The position numbers and the translations under genes were made by a program. 64,000 nt of DNA from Pseudomonadota bacterium (lineage in GTDB: Bacteria; Verrucomicrobiota; Verrucomicrobiia; Limisphaerales; SXTU01): assembly GCA_009922615.1 (NCBI GenBank), contig RFVF01000021.1, positions 1 to 64,000 of the forward strand, in the 5' to 3' direction. The notes under the pieces are model-generated. The model had not been told where the DNA came from and searched no databases. It saw only the letters and a program-made list of their open reading frames with translations. Shown piece by piece: positions 39,229 through 50,012 of the stretch. Positions within the stretch are counted from its first letter, which is position 1; every line of letters begins with the position of its first letter.

Positions 39229-41190
39229 ATGGCTACGCTGAATTCCAACATTCCGTCCGGCCCGCTCGCGGAGAAGTGGGAGCACCACAAGTTCTACACC
39301 AAGCTGATTAACCCGGCGAACAAGCGGAAATACAAAATCATCGTCGTCGGCGCGGGGCTGGCCGGCGCGTCCGCGTCCGCCACGCTCGCGGAGTTGGGCT
39401 ACGAGGTGCACAACTTTGTGTTCCACGACTCGCCCCGCCGGGCGCACTCGGTTGCGGCGCAGGGCGGCATTAACGCGGCGAAGAATTACCAGAACGACGG
39501 CGACTCCGTGCATCGCCTCTTCTACGACACGATCAAGGGCGGCGACTTCCGCGCCCGCGAGGCGAACGTGCATCGCTTGGCCGAAGTGTCAGTGAACATT
39601 ATCGACCAATGCGCTGCGCAGGGCGTGCCGTTCGCCCGCGAATACGGTGGCTTGCTCGACAACCGCTCCTTCGGCGGCGCGCAGGTCTCGCGCACGTTCT
39701 ACGCGCGCGGGCAGACGGGGCAGCAATTGCTTCTCGGCGCTTACTCGGCGCTGAACCGCAACATCGCCAATGGCGGCGTGAAGTCTTACACGCACGCCGA
39801 GATGCTCGACCTCGTGGTCGTGGACGGCCACGCCAAGGGCATCATCGTCCGCAATCTCCAGACCGGCGAAATCACTCGCCACAACGGCGACGCCGTGGTG
39901 CTGGCGACGGGCGGCTACGGGAACGTTTACAACCTCTCGACCTACGCGCGCGGCGCGAACGTCACGGCCAGCTGGCGCGCTTACAAGCGCGGCGCATGCT
40001 TCGGCAACCCCTGCTACACGCAGATTCACCCAACGTGCATCCCGGTGAGCGGTGACTATCAGTCGAAGCTCACGCTGATGTCCGAGTCGCTCCGCAACGA
40101 CGGCCGCGTCTGGGTGCCGAAGCGGAAGGAAGACTGCAAGAAGGCTCCGCAGGACATTGCTGAGGGCGACCGCGATTACTACTTGGAGCGGATGTATTCC
40201 GCGTTTGGCAACCTCGCCCCTCGCGACATTGCCAGCCGCGCCGCGAAGACCGTTTGCGACGAGGGTCGCGGCGTTGGCGAAACCGGGCTGGGCGTTTACC
40301 TGGACTTCTCCGCTGCCATTCAGCGGCTCGGCGAAGGCAAGGTGCGCGAGCGTTACGGCAACCTGTTCGCGATGTATCAGGAAATCACGAACGAGAACGC
40401 CTACCAAACGCCGATGCGGATTTACCCCGCCGTGCACTACACGATGGGTGGGCTGTGGGTGGACTACAACTTGATGAGCAACGTCCCCGGCCTGTTCGTG
40501 CTGGGCGAGGCGAACTTCTCCGACCACGGCGCGAACCGCCTCGGCGCGAGCGCGTTGATGCAGGGCTTGAGCGACGGCTACTTCGTGCTGCCCGCGACGA
40601 TTTCCGGCTACCTCGCCGGACAGAACCCCGGCAAGCGCCCGACGACGGACAACGGTTCGTTCAAGGAAGCCGAGGAGAACGTGCAGACGATGACGAAGCG
40701 GTTGCTCGGCAACAAAGGCAAGCGCACGCCCGACAGCTTCCACAAGGAACTCGGCAAGCTGATGTGGGAGCACTGCGGCATGGCGCGCAACGAGGCGAGC
40801 CTGCAAAAGGGCATCAAGGCCATCGGCGCGTTGCGCGAGGCCTATTGGAAGGAAGTCAACGTGCTGGGCGAATCGAACGACTGGAACCAATCGCTCGAAC
40901 GCGCCGGACGCATCGCGGACTTCATCGAGCTGGGCGAGCTGATGTGCCGCGACGCGCTTATGCGCGAGGAGAGCTGCGGCGGCCATTTCCGCGAGGAGTA
41001 TCAATACACGCCTGACGACCCTGAGACGAAGCAGGGCCTCGTGAACCCCGGCGACGTGAAGCGTCGCGACGACCAGTTCGCCTTCGTGGCCGGCTGGGAA
41101 TACGCCGGCGCACCGGACAAAGCGCCCATCCTAAACAAGGAGCCGCTGGTGTATGAAGAAGTGAAGATGAGCACCCGCTCCTACAAGTAA
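39229..41190 (+). CDS. sdhA: Succinate dehydrogenase/fumarate reductase flavoprotein subunit
   Basis: [55 protein letters not shown]. Confidence 0.97.
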   Translation: MATLNSNIPSGPLAEKWEHHKFYTKLINPANKRKYKIIVVGAGLAGASASATLAELGYEVHNFVFHDSPRRAHSVAAQGGINAAKNYQNDGDSVHRLFYDTIKGGDFRAREANVHRLAEVSVNIIDQCAAQGVPFAREYGGLLDNRSFGGAQVSRTFYARGQTGQQLLLGAYSALNRNIANGGVKSYTHAEMLDLVVVDGHAKGIIVRNLQTGEITRHNGDAVVLATGGYGNVYNLSTYARGANVTASWRAYKRGACFGNPCYTQIHPTCIPVSGDYQSKLTLMSESLRNDGRVWVPKRKEDCKKAPQDIAEGDRDYYLERMYSAFGNLAPRDIASRAAKTVCDEGRGVGETGLGVYLDFSAAIQRLGEGKVRERYGNLFAMYQEITNENAYQTPMRIYPAVHYTMGGLWVDYNLMSNVPGLFVLGEANFSDHGANRLGASALMQGLSDGYFVLPATISGYLAGQNPGKRPTTDNGSFKEAEENVQTMTKRLLGNKGKRTPDSFHKELGKLMWEHCGMARNEASLQKGIKAIGALREAYWKEVNVLGESNDWNQSLERAGRIADFIELGELMCRDALMREESCGGHFREEYQYTPDDPETKQGLVNPGDVKRRDDQFAFVAGWEYAGAPDKAPILNKEPLVYEEVKMSTRSYK

Positions 41191-41220
41191 GCCGCAAACC
41201 CTTCAACGATTTAAGACGCG

Positions 41221-41997
41221 ATGAAAGTTACGCTCAAAGTTTGGCGGCAGAAAAACCGGAACACTCCCGGCTCGTTTAAAACCTACGAGTCACCCGAGCT
41301 GAACGAGAACATGTCGTTCCTCGAGATGCTCGACGTGGTCAACGAAGCGCTCGCCAATCGCGGCGAGGAGCCCATTGCCTTCGACCACGATTGTCGCGAA
41401 GGCATCTGTGGCACCTGCTCGCTGGTCATTGATGGCAAGCCGCACGGCCCGCACAAGGGAATCGCAACTTGCCAGACCTACATGCGGAGCTTCAAGGACG
41501 GCGACGAGATTGTTGTCGAGCCGTTCCGCGCGAAGGCCTTTCCGCTCATCAAGGATCTCGTTTGCGACCGCAAGGCGTTCGACCGCATCCAGCACGCCGG
41601 TGGCTTCATCACCGTCCGCACCGGAGCCGCGCCGGACGCGAACTCGATTCCCGTGCCGAAGGAAAATGCCGACCTCGCGATGGACGCGGCGCAATGCATC
41701 GGCTGCGGTGCGTGCGTGGCAGCCTGCAAGAACGCGAGCGCGATGCTCTTTGTGTCCGCGAAAATCTCTCACCTCGGCCTCATGCCGCAGGGCCAGCCCG
41801 AGCGCTACAAGCGCGCCAAGGCGATGGTGGACCAGATGGACGCCGAAGGTTTCGGCGCCTGCACCGTGACCGGCTCTTGCGAGGCGGTCTGCCCGAAGGA
41901 AATCTCCCTCGACTTCATCGCCCGAATGAACCGCGACTACGGCGTGGCACTACTCAAGGGCGACCCGAAGGCCATCAAGGGTGGCGGCGCGGGCTAA
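41221..41997 (+). CDS. sdhB: Succinate dehydrogenase/fumarate reductase iron-sulfur subunit
   Basis: [18 protein letters not shown] and [19 protein letters not shown] Fe-S motifs. Confidence 0.97.
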   Translation: MKVTLKVWRQKNRNTPGSFKTYESPELNENMSFLEMLDVVNEALANRGEEPIAFDHDCREGICGTCSLVIDGKPHGPHKGIATCQTYMRSFKDGDEIVVEPFRAKAFPLIKDLVCDRKAFDRIQHAGGFITVRTGAAPDANSIPVPKENADLAMDAAQCIGCGACVAACKNASAMLFVSAKISHLGLMPQGQPERYKRAKAMVDQMDAEGFGACTVTGSCEAVCPKEISLDFIARMNRDYGVALLKGDPKAIKGGGAG

Positions 41998-42012
41998 ACG
42001 CTGATTCCCGGC

Positions 42013-42891
42013 TTACGACACCAGCAACTTCGCGCGTTGGCGCACTTCCTCGATCAATGCCAGCGCCACAGGGGGCAGGTTCGGATGACGCAGCACGGCG
42101 ATGGTGATGGGCTTGACTCCCTCCAGCGGCAAGGCCCGCATGTGTTTGTCGAGCGGCATGCCGGGGATCGCCACCGTGAGGCCGAGGCCAAAGCCGCACG
42201 CGGCATAGGTCTTCACCAGTTCCAGGGAATTCACCTCCATACCGGGCGGCCAGACCACGCCGCGTTTGGCAAGGAAGTCCTGGAAGTTTTTGGTGATGGT
42301 CTCACTGGCTGGCGGGCTGATGAGTGTCTGGTCGATGCGGTCCCGCTTGAGCAATTCCTCCACGCACTTGATTTTCATCGCCTTGGGCACGATGAGCACC
42401 ACGGGCAGTTCCAGCAACGCCTCGGTCTGCACTCCGGCGGGCGGCGTCCCGTCGAACACCGTCACTGCCAAGTCCACTTCATGGCCAGCGAGCCAGGCCT
42501 CGATTTGGGGTTGCACGCCCTCGCGCAACAGCACCTTAAGCTTTGGAAACTTGGGCCGCAGCCGTTGCAGCATTTCCGGCAGGTGATCGCGTAGGATGAT
42601 CGTGGACGCGGCCAAGCGCACCACCTGCGTCGCGCCGCCCCGCACTTTTTCCTCGATGCCGTCCAGCCCCTCGAAGAAGGGCTTGATGAAGTGGTAAAGC
42701 TCCTCGCCCGCGTGCGTGAGGGCAAAGGGACGCCGCTGGAAGAGCGGGCCTCCGAGCCGGTCCTCCAGTTCGAGAATTTGCCCGCTGATGGCCGGTTGCT
42801 GGATGCCGTAGGGCATGTTGCGGGCTGCTGCGCTGACGCCTTCGTATTTGGCGACATAGTAGAAAAGTTCGAGATGGTGGATGTTCAGCAT
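42013..42891 (-). CDS. LysR family transcriptional regulator
   Basis: MLNIHHLELFYYVAKYEGVSAAARNMPYGIQQPAISGQILELEDRLGGPLFQRRP; start at 42891. Confidence 0.9.
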   Translation of the reverse strand: MLNIHHLELFYYVAKYEGVSAAARNMPYGIQQPAISGQILELEDRLGGPLFQRRPFALTHAGEELYHFIKPFFEGLDGIEEKVRGGATQVVRLAASTIILRDHLPEMLQRLRPKFPKLKVLLREGVQPQIEAWLAGHEVDLAVTVFDGTPPAGVQTEALLELPVVLIVPKAMKIKCVEELLKRDRIDQTLISPPASETITKNFQDFLAKRGVVWPPGMEVNSLELVKTYAACGFGLGLTVAIPGMPLDKHMRALPLEGVKPITIAVLRHPNLPPVALALIEEVRQRAKLLVS

Positions 42892-43081
42892 GGCGTGGCG
42901 AAGTTGGAGAAATTGGAGCGCAAAGATGCCAGCGGTGCAAGCGTGCAGCGCCATTCCGGCGGGGCCGAAAAGCACAACCAGTGGGGAGACTTTGCGGCTC
43001 GGAAACCCTTGTATCGAGGCGGGAAACAGTTTGCAAACGGGCTTGGAATGCTTACTTTGAATCCGACCCTACGCCCTGCGT

Positions 43082-43891
43082 ATGAAACCGACTGATGCTT
43101 CGTCCCGCTCGCCCCAAGAGGGCTTTACCTTGATTGAATTGCTGGTTGTGATCGCGATCATCGCGATTCTGGCGGGAATGCTGTTGCCCGCGTTGAGCAA
43201 GGCTAAACAAAAGGCTATGGCTACCCAATGTCTCAATGGCATGAAGCAGTTGCAGCTCGCTTGGAAGGTGTATGCCGGTGATCAAGATGATCGTTTGGTA
43301 TCAAGCCGCGGTGGGATTGCATTGGCTGCTGCTAATCAGGCCTGGTGCACTGGTTGGATGCAGCCGGGGGCGGGCTATACTGCCACGGCTGAAACGAACA
43401 CGGCGTTTTTCATGAATGCGCTGCTGGGAACTTACGCTGGCAATGCCAAAATCTTCCGATGTCCCGCAGATAAATTTATTTATCGACCATCCACCTACAC
43501 AGAGCCCTATTGTCGGAGCGTGTCCATGAACATGTGGATGGCTTGGGATGGAGCAGCGGGCTCGCTTGTAGGAGCTGGAAAGAACTACAAGCGGGAGATT
43601 GAGATCAGCACGCCAAGTTCTCGGTTCGTTTTCATCAACGAAAACCCAAACTCGATTGAAGATGGGACATTCCGGTTGAACTTTGACCCCACTTTCGGAA
43701 ATCCCCCGCCGATAGTTTTTGAGAACGCTCCCTCGGCTATGCACAACAACGGCACTAGTCTGAGCTTTGCTGACGGTCACGCGGAATTGCATCGATGGAC
43801 CAGCGTTACAATAGTGAATAGCATCTCCATCGCAGCCAACAACTCGATTGACGTGATGTGGTTAAAGGATCAGGCGACCGACTATAAATGA
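43082..43891 (+). CDS. Type II secretion-like pseudopilin (prepilin N-terminal domain, H-X9-DG)
   Basis: [50 protein letters not shown]. Confidence 0.92.
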   Translation: MKPTDASSRSPQEGFTLIELLVVIAIIAILAGMLLPALSKAKQKAMATQCLNGMKQLQLAWKVYAGDQDDRLVSSRGGIALAAANQAWCTGWMQPGAGYTATAETNTAFFMNALLGTYAGNAKIFRCPADKFIYRPSTYTEPYCRSVSMNMWMAWDGAAGSLVGAGKNYKREIEISTPSSRFVFINENPNSIEDGTFRLNFDPTFGNPPPIVFENAPSAMHNNGTSLSFADGHAELHRWTSVTIVNSISIAANNSIDVMWLKDQATDYK

Positions 43892-43895
43892 GCGT

Positions 43896-44693
43896 ATGGC
43901 AGTTGTAAAAAAGATCACCTCAGCCGCATTCACTCTGATCGAGCTGCTCGTGGTGATCGCGATCATTGCGATCCTGGCGGGGATGCTGCTGCCGGCGCTA
44001 GCCAAGGCGAAGGACAAAGCTTCTGTGGCGAGGTGTTTGTCGAATAACAAGCAGCTCCAGCTCGCTTGGGCCGTGTATGGCGATGATTTTGACGGCCGCA
44101 TACCCAACGGTGGAAATGGAGGCACCGTCAACCCCGTCAACACTTGGTGCGCTGGATGGATGCGTCCCGGTGGAGGTGTCTACACTGCGGGTGATGAAAC
44201 CAACACCACTTTTTTCATGAACGGCCAGATGGGCAAATATGCCGGGAACGCCGGTATTTTCAAATGCCCCGGGGACAAGTTCAAGTATCCAGGCACGGTG
44301 GACACTTATTGCCGCAGCGTTTCCATGAACAATTTCATGAACGGCGGCGGTTTCCCAGCCGGCACCACCTACAAGAACTACAAGCGGGCCTCGGAGATAT
44401 CGAATCCGGCGGACAAGTATGTGTTCATCCATGAGGATCCCAACACCATCGACGATGGGTATTTCAAGATGGACATGACTACGCCGACGGCTTGGGCGGC
44501 AGACAACTGGCCCGCCGCGATCCACAATGGCTCGACGGCATTCGGCTGGTGTGACGGCCACGTGGAGACGCACAAATGGCGGAACGTGCGATTGTCCACT
44601 GGTTCGGCAATTCCCAATGTGTTACGGTTGGATACCTCAGTCAGCGGCCCCGGCACCGATATTGACTGGCTGAAGAGCCACACCACCGAGTAG
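43896..44693 (+). CDS. Type II secretion-like pseudopilin, tandem paralogue
   Basis: [52 protein letters not shown]. Confidence 0.92.
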   Translation: MAVVKKITSAAFTLIELLVVIAIIAILAGMLLPALAKAKDKASVARCLSNNKQLQLAWAVYGDDFDGRIPNGGNGGTVNPVNTWCAGWMRPGGGVYTAGDETNTTFFMNGQMGKYAGNAGIFKCPGDKFKYPGTVDTYCRSVSMNNFMNGGGFPAGTTYKNYKRASEISNPADKYVFIHEDPNTIDDGYFKMDMTTPTAWAADNWPAAIHNGSTAFGWCDGHVETHKWRNVRLSTGSAIPNVLRLDTSVSGPGTDIDWLKSHTTE

Positions 44694-44712
44694 CACATTC
44701 GCCTTTCCCCAC

Positions 44713-44744
44713 CGGCGCGCAGTGCCTAAGCTGCGCGCCGTTTT
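44713..44744 (+). terminator. Terminator-like hairpin between pseudopilin and miaB
   Basis: CGGCGCGCAG-tgcctaag-CTGCGCGCCG perfect 10-bp stem then TTTT. Confidence 0.75.
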
Positions 44745-44750
44745 GCTTTC

Positions 44751-46109
44751 ATGCCCAGTGTCTTTCTCAAGACCTACGGTTGCCAGATGAACGAGCGCGA
44801 CAGCGAGGCTGTCGCCGCCCAGCTCGTCGCCAAGGGCTATGCCCTCGCCGCCTCGGAGGCCGTCGCGGATGTCGTGTTGCTCAACACGTGCAGCGTGCGC
44901 GACAACGCGGAGCAGAAGGCCCTCAGCAAGATGGAGAACCTCGCCGGGCAGTTCCGCAAGCAACGCCCCGGCGTGTTGCTGGGCTTCCTCGGCTGCATGG
45001 CGCAGAGCCGGGGCCGGGAATTGATCGATCAACTTCCCGATGTGGACCTCGTCGTCGGCACGCAGAAGTTCCATCGCGTGGCCGACTACGTGGATGACCT
45101 GCTCGCGGGCCGGCGCGACAAGATCGTGGACACCGAGGAAGAACGCGGCAGCGAGGCGACGATCAAGGAGCACCTGCTCAACGGTGCGGCCAAGGCGAAG
45201 GCCGTCACGGCGTTCGTCAGCATCATGCAGGGCTGCAATCAATACTGCACGTTCTGCATCGTGCCCTACACGCGCGGCTTGGAGCGCAGCCGGATGATTG
45301 AAGACATCGTTGCCGAGTGCCGTGAACTGGTGGCACGCGGGGTGAAGGAGATCACCTTGCTTGGCCAGATCGTCACGAGTTTCGGCAAGCGCGATATTCC
45401 TGAGCGAGAAGGCAAATCCGCTTTCGTCCAGCTCCTGGACGCCGTTCACGCCATCGAGGGCTTGGAGCGTATCCGCTTCACCTCGCCGCATCCCAAGGGC
45501 TACGGGCCGGATTTGGTCGAGGCCTACGCGCGCCTGCCCAAGCTCGTCGAGAGCGCGCACCTGCCCGTGCAATCCGGCAGCGATCGCGTGCTCAAGCTGA
45601 TGCATCGCGGTTACACGCGTGCGCGCTTCCTCGAAATCATCCGCCAGCTCCGCGCGGTGCATCCCGAGATGGGCCTCACCACGGACATCATCGTCGGCTT
45701 TCCGGGCGAGACGGACGCAGACTTCGCGGAGACCCTGTCGCTCGCGCGCGAGGTCGAGTTTGACAACGCCTTCGTTTTCAAATACTCGCCGCGTCGGGAC
45801 ACGCCGGCCGCCGCGATGCCCAACCAACTGCCCGAGGAACTCATCGAAGCCCGGCACGCGCAGCTCCTCGCCGTCATCAACGAAATCGCCGAGCGCAAAA
45901 ACAAGGCGTGCGAAGGCCGCGTGCTCCAAATTCTCGTGGAAGGGCCGAGCCGCAAGAATGCCGCGCGCCTCGAAGGTCGCACGCGTGCCAACAAGATCGT
46001 CGTCTTCGAGGGGAGCGAGCGACACATCGGGCAGCTTATGGACGTGAAGATCACCCATGCCGCGCCCTTCACGCTTTACGGCGACCCGGCGATCTTGAAC
46101 CTCAATTGA
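44751..46109 (+). CDS. miaB: tRNA-2-methylthio-N6-dimethylallyladenosine synthase
   Basis: MPSVFLKTYGCQMNERDSE; QGCNQYCTFCIVPYTRGLERSR radical SAM motif; TRAM domain. Confidence 0.95.
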   Translation: MPSVFLKTYGCQMNERDSEAVAAQLVAKGYALAASEAVADVVLLNTCSVRDNAEQKALSKMENLAGQFRKQRPGVLLGFLGCMAQSRGRELIDQLPDVDLVVGTQKFHRVADYVDDLLAGRRDKIVDTEEERGSEATIKEHLLNGAAKAKAVTAFVSIMQGCNQYCTFCIVPYTRGLERSRMIEDIVAECRELVARGVKEITLLGQIVTSFGKRDIPEREGKSAFVQLLDAVHAIEGLERIRFTSPHPKGYGPDLVEAYARLPKLVESAHLPVQSGSDRVLKLMHRGYTRARFLEIIRQLRAVHPEMGLTTDIIVGFPGETDADFAETLSLAREVEFDNAFVFKYSPRRDTPAAAMPNQLPEELIEARHAQLLAVINEIAERKNKACEGRVLQILVEGPSRKNAARLEGRTRANKIVVFEGSERHIGQLMDVKITHAAPFTLYGDPAILNLN

Positions 46110-46115
46110 TGCTTC

Positions 46116-46260
46116 AGCCACAGATGGACACAGATACAACACAGATCAGGCAGGAATTTTGCCATTCGATTCGTGCCCGCCAAGACGCGTCGCCCAGACT
46201 CGCCTTCGTATTGGTCATCCGCCATTCTTCATCTGTGTTGTATCTGTGTTCATCTGTGGC
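46116..46260. repeat. Long-armed inverted repeat, copy B
   Basis: Arms 46117-46146 and 46231-46260 match 29/30 as inverted repeat; shares consensus with copy A at 3246-3320. Confidence 0.88.
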
Positions 46261-46269
46261 AAAAACGAC

Positions 46270-46812
46270 ATGACCCTTTCCACTCTTTGCCTCGCGCTCG
46301 GTGTTGGTGTGGCCGTGCCCAATGTTTACGGGCTGATGAACCCCGCCGCCTTCCGCGCCCACGTGCGTGGGTTCGCGCGCAACACCGGTTACGGCTACGT
46401 GCTCATGGCCATCGCGACTGCGTGGTTTTTGCTGCATGTGCGCGACGAGAACATCGCGGACTTCGCGTCGTTCAAGCCCCTGATGTATGCCGGCTTCGGT
46501 CTGCTGGGAGTGGGCACCTGCCTTTACTTGAAGGATTTTCTCGCGGTGCGCGGCCTCGCGCTGGTGTTGATGCTCGTCGCGAAGTTCGTGCTGGATACGC
46601 AGCGCTGGCACGACTCGCACTGGCGCTGGGTGCTGGGCGTGTGGGCCTACGTGTGGATCGTGGCGGGCATCTGGTTCACCGTGGCGCCGTGGCGCTGCCG
46701 GGATTTCTTCGCGTGGAAAACGGAGACGGACGCGCGGCTGAAGGTCGGTTGCGCACTGCACCTCGCGCTGGGCCTGCTGGTGGCGGTGCTGGGGTTGACG
46801 GTCTTCAAATAG
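46270..46812 (+). CDS. Small polytopic membrane protein
   Basis: Start MTLSTLCLALGVGVAVPNVYG at 46270; the longer ORF start lies in the repeat; several hydrophobic helices. Confidence 0.7.
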   Translation: MTLSTLCLALGVGVAVPNVYGLMNPAAFRAHVRGFARNTGYGYVLMAIATAWFLLHVRDENIADFASFKPLMYAGFGLLGVGTCLYLKDFLAVRGLALVLMLVAKFVLDTQRWHDSHWRWVLGVWAYVWIVAGIWFTVAPWRCRDFFAWKTETDARLKVGCALHLALGLLVAVLGLTVFK

Positions 46813-46823
46813 CGGACTGCCGC

Positions 46824-47750
46824 GTGCGCTCTCAAGGCAAAATTCTGGTCATTCGCGGTGGCGCGATTGGCGATTTTGTCCTGACCCTCCCCGTGCTTCA
46901 GGCGCTCCGCCGGCAGTTTCCTGGCACGCACCTCGAAGTCCTCGGCTACCCGCACATCGCCTCGCTCGCGTTGCACGGCGGCCTCGCCGATGCGGTTCGG
47001 CCCATCGAGGCGCGCGCGCTGGCCGGCTTCTTCGCCGACATGGGTGATCTCGATGATGCGACGGGGCAATACTTCGCGGGCTTTCATTTGATCGTTTCCT
47101 ATCTTTACGACCCGGATGGCTTCTTCGCGGAGAATGTGAAGGCTTGCTCGAAGGCGCAATTCATCGCCGGCCCGCATCGGCCGGATGAAGCGAAAGGCGT
47201 TCATGCCACCGAGGTTTTTCTCCGTCCGCTGGAACGGCTCGCGATCTTCGAGGCCGATCCGGTGCCAAGTTTGCGCATCGTCGGTGAAGCTCCGTCGCCC
47301 GCGCCGACGCTCGCCGTTCACCCCGGCAGTGGCAGTGAGAAGAAGAATTGGTCGCCACCGCACTGGAGCAAATTTCTCGCACACGTCATGTCCGCTACGG
47401 ATTGGAATGTCTTGCTGGTGGGCGGTGAAGCAGAAGGCAGTCGCGTGCAGGCGCTGGCGGAAGCATTGCCCTCCAGCCGGGTGACGGTGATGCAGAGTCA
47501 GCCGCTGGCCGAGGTCGCCAAACGGCTGCGGCATTGCCTTGGTTTCGTCGGGCATGATTCGGGGATCACGCATCTTGCGGCCGCCGTCGGTCTCACGGGG
47601 TTGGCGTTGTGGGCGGATACGAGCGAAGCCGTTTGGCATCCACGCAGTCCCGCTTTTCGCGTTTTGCGCAGTGCCGACGGGTTGGCTCATCTCTCGCCGG
47701 AGACGGCTTTCAACGTGCTGAAGAACGTGCTCTCGGTCCGCCCTTCCTAG
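46824..47750 (+). CDS. Glycosyltransferase family 9 (heptosyltransferase-like)
   Basis: GTG 46824; KILVIRGGAIGDFVLTLPVLQALRRQFPGTHLEVLGYP; LAVHPGSGSEKKNW; FVGHDSGITHLAAAVG. Confidence 0.88.
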   Translation: MRSQGKILVIRGGAIGDFVLTLPVLQALRRQFPGTHLEVLGYPHIASLALHGGLADAVRPIEARALAGFFADMGDLDDATGQYFAGFHLIVSYLYDPDGFFAENVKACSKAQFIAGPHRPDEAKGVHATEVFLRPLERLAIFEADPVPSLRIVGEAPSPAPTLAVHPGSGSEKKNWSPPHWSKFLAHVMSATDWNVLLVGGEAEGSRVQALAEALPSSRVTVMQSQPLAEVAKRLRHCLGFVGHDSGITHLAAAVGLTGLALWADTSEAVWHPRSPAFRVLRSADGLAHLSPETAFNVLKNVLSVRPS

Positions 47751-47779
47751 TGGCACGCTTCAGCATGCGCTACAACTTC

Positions 47780-47809
47780 TGTAGACGCAACCTGAAGGTC
47801 GCGACTACA
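47780..47809. repeat. Imperfect palindrome TGTAGACGCAACCTGAAGGTCGCGACTACA overlapping the uvrB stop codon
   Basis: 30-bp near-palindrome, preceded by a second hairpin-like segment GTGGCACGCTTCAGCATGCGCTAC. Confidence 0.6.
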
Positions 47810-49979
47810 CGCGCGGCGTCCAGGTGGGCTTGCCGGTCTTGCGGGACTTTGCGGACTTCTTGCCGTAGCTCAACTGCCGAGTCGGGGCTTCGCCGCCAGC
47901 CATGCGTTTCAGCTCGTTGATTTGGTCGCGGTAGAGTGCGGCTTTCTCGAACTCGAGGTTGTTCGAGGCTTCAATCATTTGGCCCTCCAGCTCGCGGATG
48001 GTCTCGGTCACGTCGAAGTCACCGGCGGCTTCGTTGAGCACGCCGGTGGCGACGTCGCGGAGTTCCTGCTGCGAGGAGAGACTTTCCTCCATCACGCGCG
48101 TGACGCTGCGCGGGGTGATGCCGTGCGTGGTATTGTAGGCGACCTGCTTCTTGCGCCGGTATTCGCAGACGGCAAGGAAGCGCTGGATGCTCTGCGTCTT
48201 CACGTCAGCGTAGAGGATGACTTCGCCATTGAGATGACGCGCGGCTCGGCCTGCAGTCTGGATGAGGCTCGTCTCACTGCGGAGGAAACCTTCCTTGTCC
48301 GCGTCGAGGATCGCGACGAGGGAAACTTCCGGCAGGTCGAGGCCCTCGCGCAGAAGGTTGATGCCGACGAGCACGTCGAACTGGCCCTTGCGCAGGCCGC
48401 GGATGATTTCAACGCGTTCGAGCGCGTCCACCTCGCTGTGGAGGTAACGGACGTTGATGCCGATGTCGCGGAGGTAGTCGGTGAGTTCCTCGGCGGTGCG
48501 CTTGGTGAGCGTGGTGACGAGGACGCGCTCCTTCTTCTCGACGCGTTTGCGGCATTCTTCGATGAGGTCGTCAATCTGGCCCTTGAGCGGCTTGAGTGTG
48601 ATGGTGGGATCGATCAGGCCGGTCGGACGCACGACGAGTTCAACGACGCCGTCATCCCGTGCCGGTGGTTTGCAACCGCCGTTCGTGGCGCTCGTCGGTC
48701 GGACGGCTGGCGTGCTTTCGGCCGCTACAGACGGCGATTGCAAATCGCCGGCACGGCGCGCTGCGCGCGCACTGGCCTTCGCCCACTCCAGTTCGCGCGG
48801 CGCAGGCGTGGCGCTGACGTAGATGGTTTGTTTCTGGAGCGACTGGAACTCCAGCCAGTCGAGCGGGCGGTTGTCCAGCGCGCTGGGCAGGCGGAAGCCG
48901 TGCTCGACGAGCACTTCCTTGCGCGAGCGGTCGCCGGCATACATCCCGCCGATCTGTGGCACGCTCACGTGCGACTCGTCCATCACGAGCAGGAAGTCGT
49001 CGGGCATGAAGTCAATCAGCGTCGTGGGCCGCGAGCCCGGCGGGCGCTGCGCAATGTGGCGCGAGTAGTTCTCGATGCCGGCGCAAACCCCCATCTCTTC
49101 GAGCATCTCGAGGTCGTATTCGGTGCGCATCTTGATGCGCTGGGCTTCGAGGAGCTTGCCGTGCTTCTCGAACCACGCGATGCGGTCACCGAGTTCCTCG
49201 CGGATGGTAAGAATGGCGGCCTTGAGCTTTTCGTTCGTGGTGACGAACTGCTTGCCGGGATAAATGACCACGGCTTGAAGCTGCTCGATGACTTCGCCGG
49301 TGAGCGGCTCGAAGCGCGTGATGCGGTCAATCTCGTCCCCAAAGAACTCGATGCGCAAGCCGTCCTCGGTGTAGCCGGGGCGCAGTTCCAGCGTGTCGCC
49401 GCGCACGCGGAACTGCGCGCGCTCGAAGGCGACGTCGTTGCGCGTGTATTGGATGTCCACGAGGCGGGAGAGCAGTTGCTCGCGCGTGAAGGCCATGCCC
49501 ACGCGCAGCGGAATGACCATCGCCTCGTAGTCCTCCTTGCTGCCGATGCCGTAGATGCACGAGACGCTGGCGACCACAATGACGTCGCGTCGCGCGAAGA
49601 GTGAACTCATCGTCGAGAGGCGGAGGCGCTCGATCTCGTCGTTCCGACTGGAGTCCTTCTCGATGAACGTGTCGCTGCGCGGGATGTAGGCCTCGGGCTG
49701 GTAGTAATCGAAGTAGCTGACGAAGTATTCGACGGCGTTCTTGGGAAAGAACGACTTAAACTCGGCGTAGAGCTGTGCGGCGAGGGTCTTGTTGTGCGAG
49801 ATGACGAGCGTGGGCCGCTGAATCTGCTGGATAACGTTCGCTATGGTGTAGGTCTTGCCCGATCCAGTGACGCCGAGGAGGACTTGGTGTTTTGCGCCGG
49901 CACGCACGCCTGCGACCAGTCTTTCGATGGCTTGCGGCTGATCACCAGCAGGGGAATAGGGCGCGACAAGCTCGAACAT
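47805..49979 (-). CDS. uvrB: Excinuclease ABC subunit B
   Basis: [109 protein letters not shown]. Confidence 0.98.
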   Translation of the reverse strand: MFELVAPYSPAGDQPQAIERLVAGVRAGAKHQVLLGVTGSGKTYTIANVIQQIQRPTLVISHNKTLAAQLYAEFKSFFPKNAVEYFVSYFDYYQPEAYIPRSDTFIEKDSSRNDEIERLRLSTMSSLFARRDVIVVASVSCIYGIGSKEDYEAMVIPLRVGMAFTREQLLSRLVDIQYTRNDVAFERAQFRVRGDTLELRPGYTEDGLRIEFFGDEIDRITRFEPLTGEVIEQLQAVVIYPGKQFVTTNEKLKAAILTIREELGDRIAWFEKHGKLLEAQRIKMRTEYDLEMLEEMGVCAGIENYSRHIAQRPPGSRPTTLIDFMPDDFLLVMDESHVSVPQIGGMYAGDRSRKEVLVEHGFRLPSALDNRPLDWLEFQSLQKQTIYVSATPAPRELEWAKASARAARRAGDLQSPSVAAESTPAVRPTSATNGGCKPPARDDGVVELVVRPTGLIDPTITLKPLKGQIDDLIEECRKRVEKKERVLVTTLTKRTAEELTDYLRDIGINVRYLHSEVDALERVEIIRGLRKGQFDVLVGINLLREGLDLPEVSLVAILDADKEGFLRSETSLIQTAGRAARHLNGEVILYADVKTQSIQRFLAVCEYRRKKQVAYNTTHGITPRSVTRVMEESLSSQQELRDVATGVLNEAAGDFDVTETIRELEGQMIEASNNLEFEKAALYRDQINELKRMAGGEAPTRQLSYGKKSAKSRKTGKPTWTPRV
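48657..48756. repeat. ~100-bp palindromic element inserted in frame within uvrB
   Basis: Terminal 24-nt inverted repeats 48657-48680 and 48733-48756 (21/24), each containing its own short hairpin; encodes the atypical stretch AGDLQSPSV...GGCKPPAR. Confidence 0.8.
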
Positions 49980-50012
49980 CGACCCCGACGTTAGGAACGT
50001 GAGGCGGCAGTG

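Noticed and set aside
39589-41004. 471-aa ORF on - strand
   Set aside because: Antisense to sdhA
44637-46142. 501-aa ORF on - strand
   Set aside because: Antisense to miaB
46159-46269. N-terminal extension ...FFICVVSVFICGKND of the 46270 membrane protein
   Set aside because: Translation of the inverted repeat; true start is the ATG at 46270
47922-49604. 560-aa ORF on + strand
   Set aside because: Antisense to uvrB
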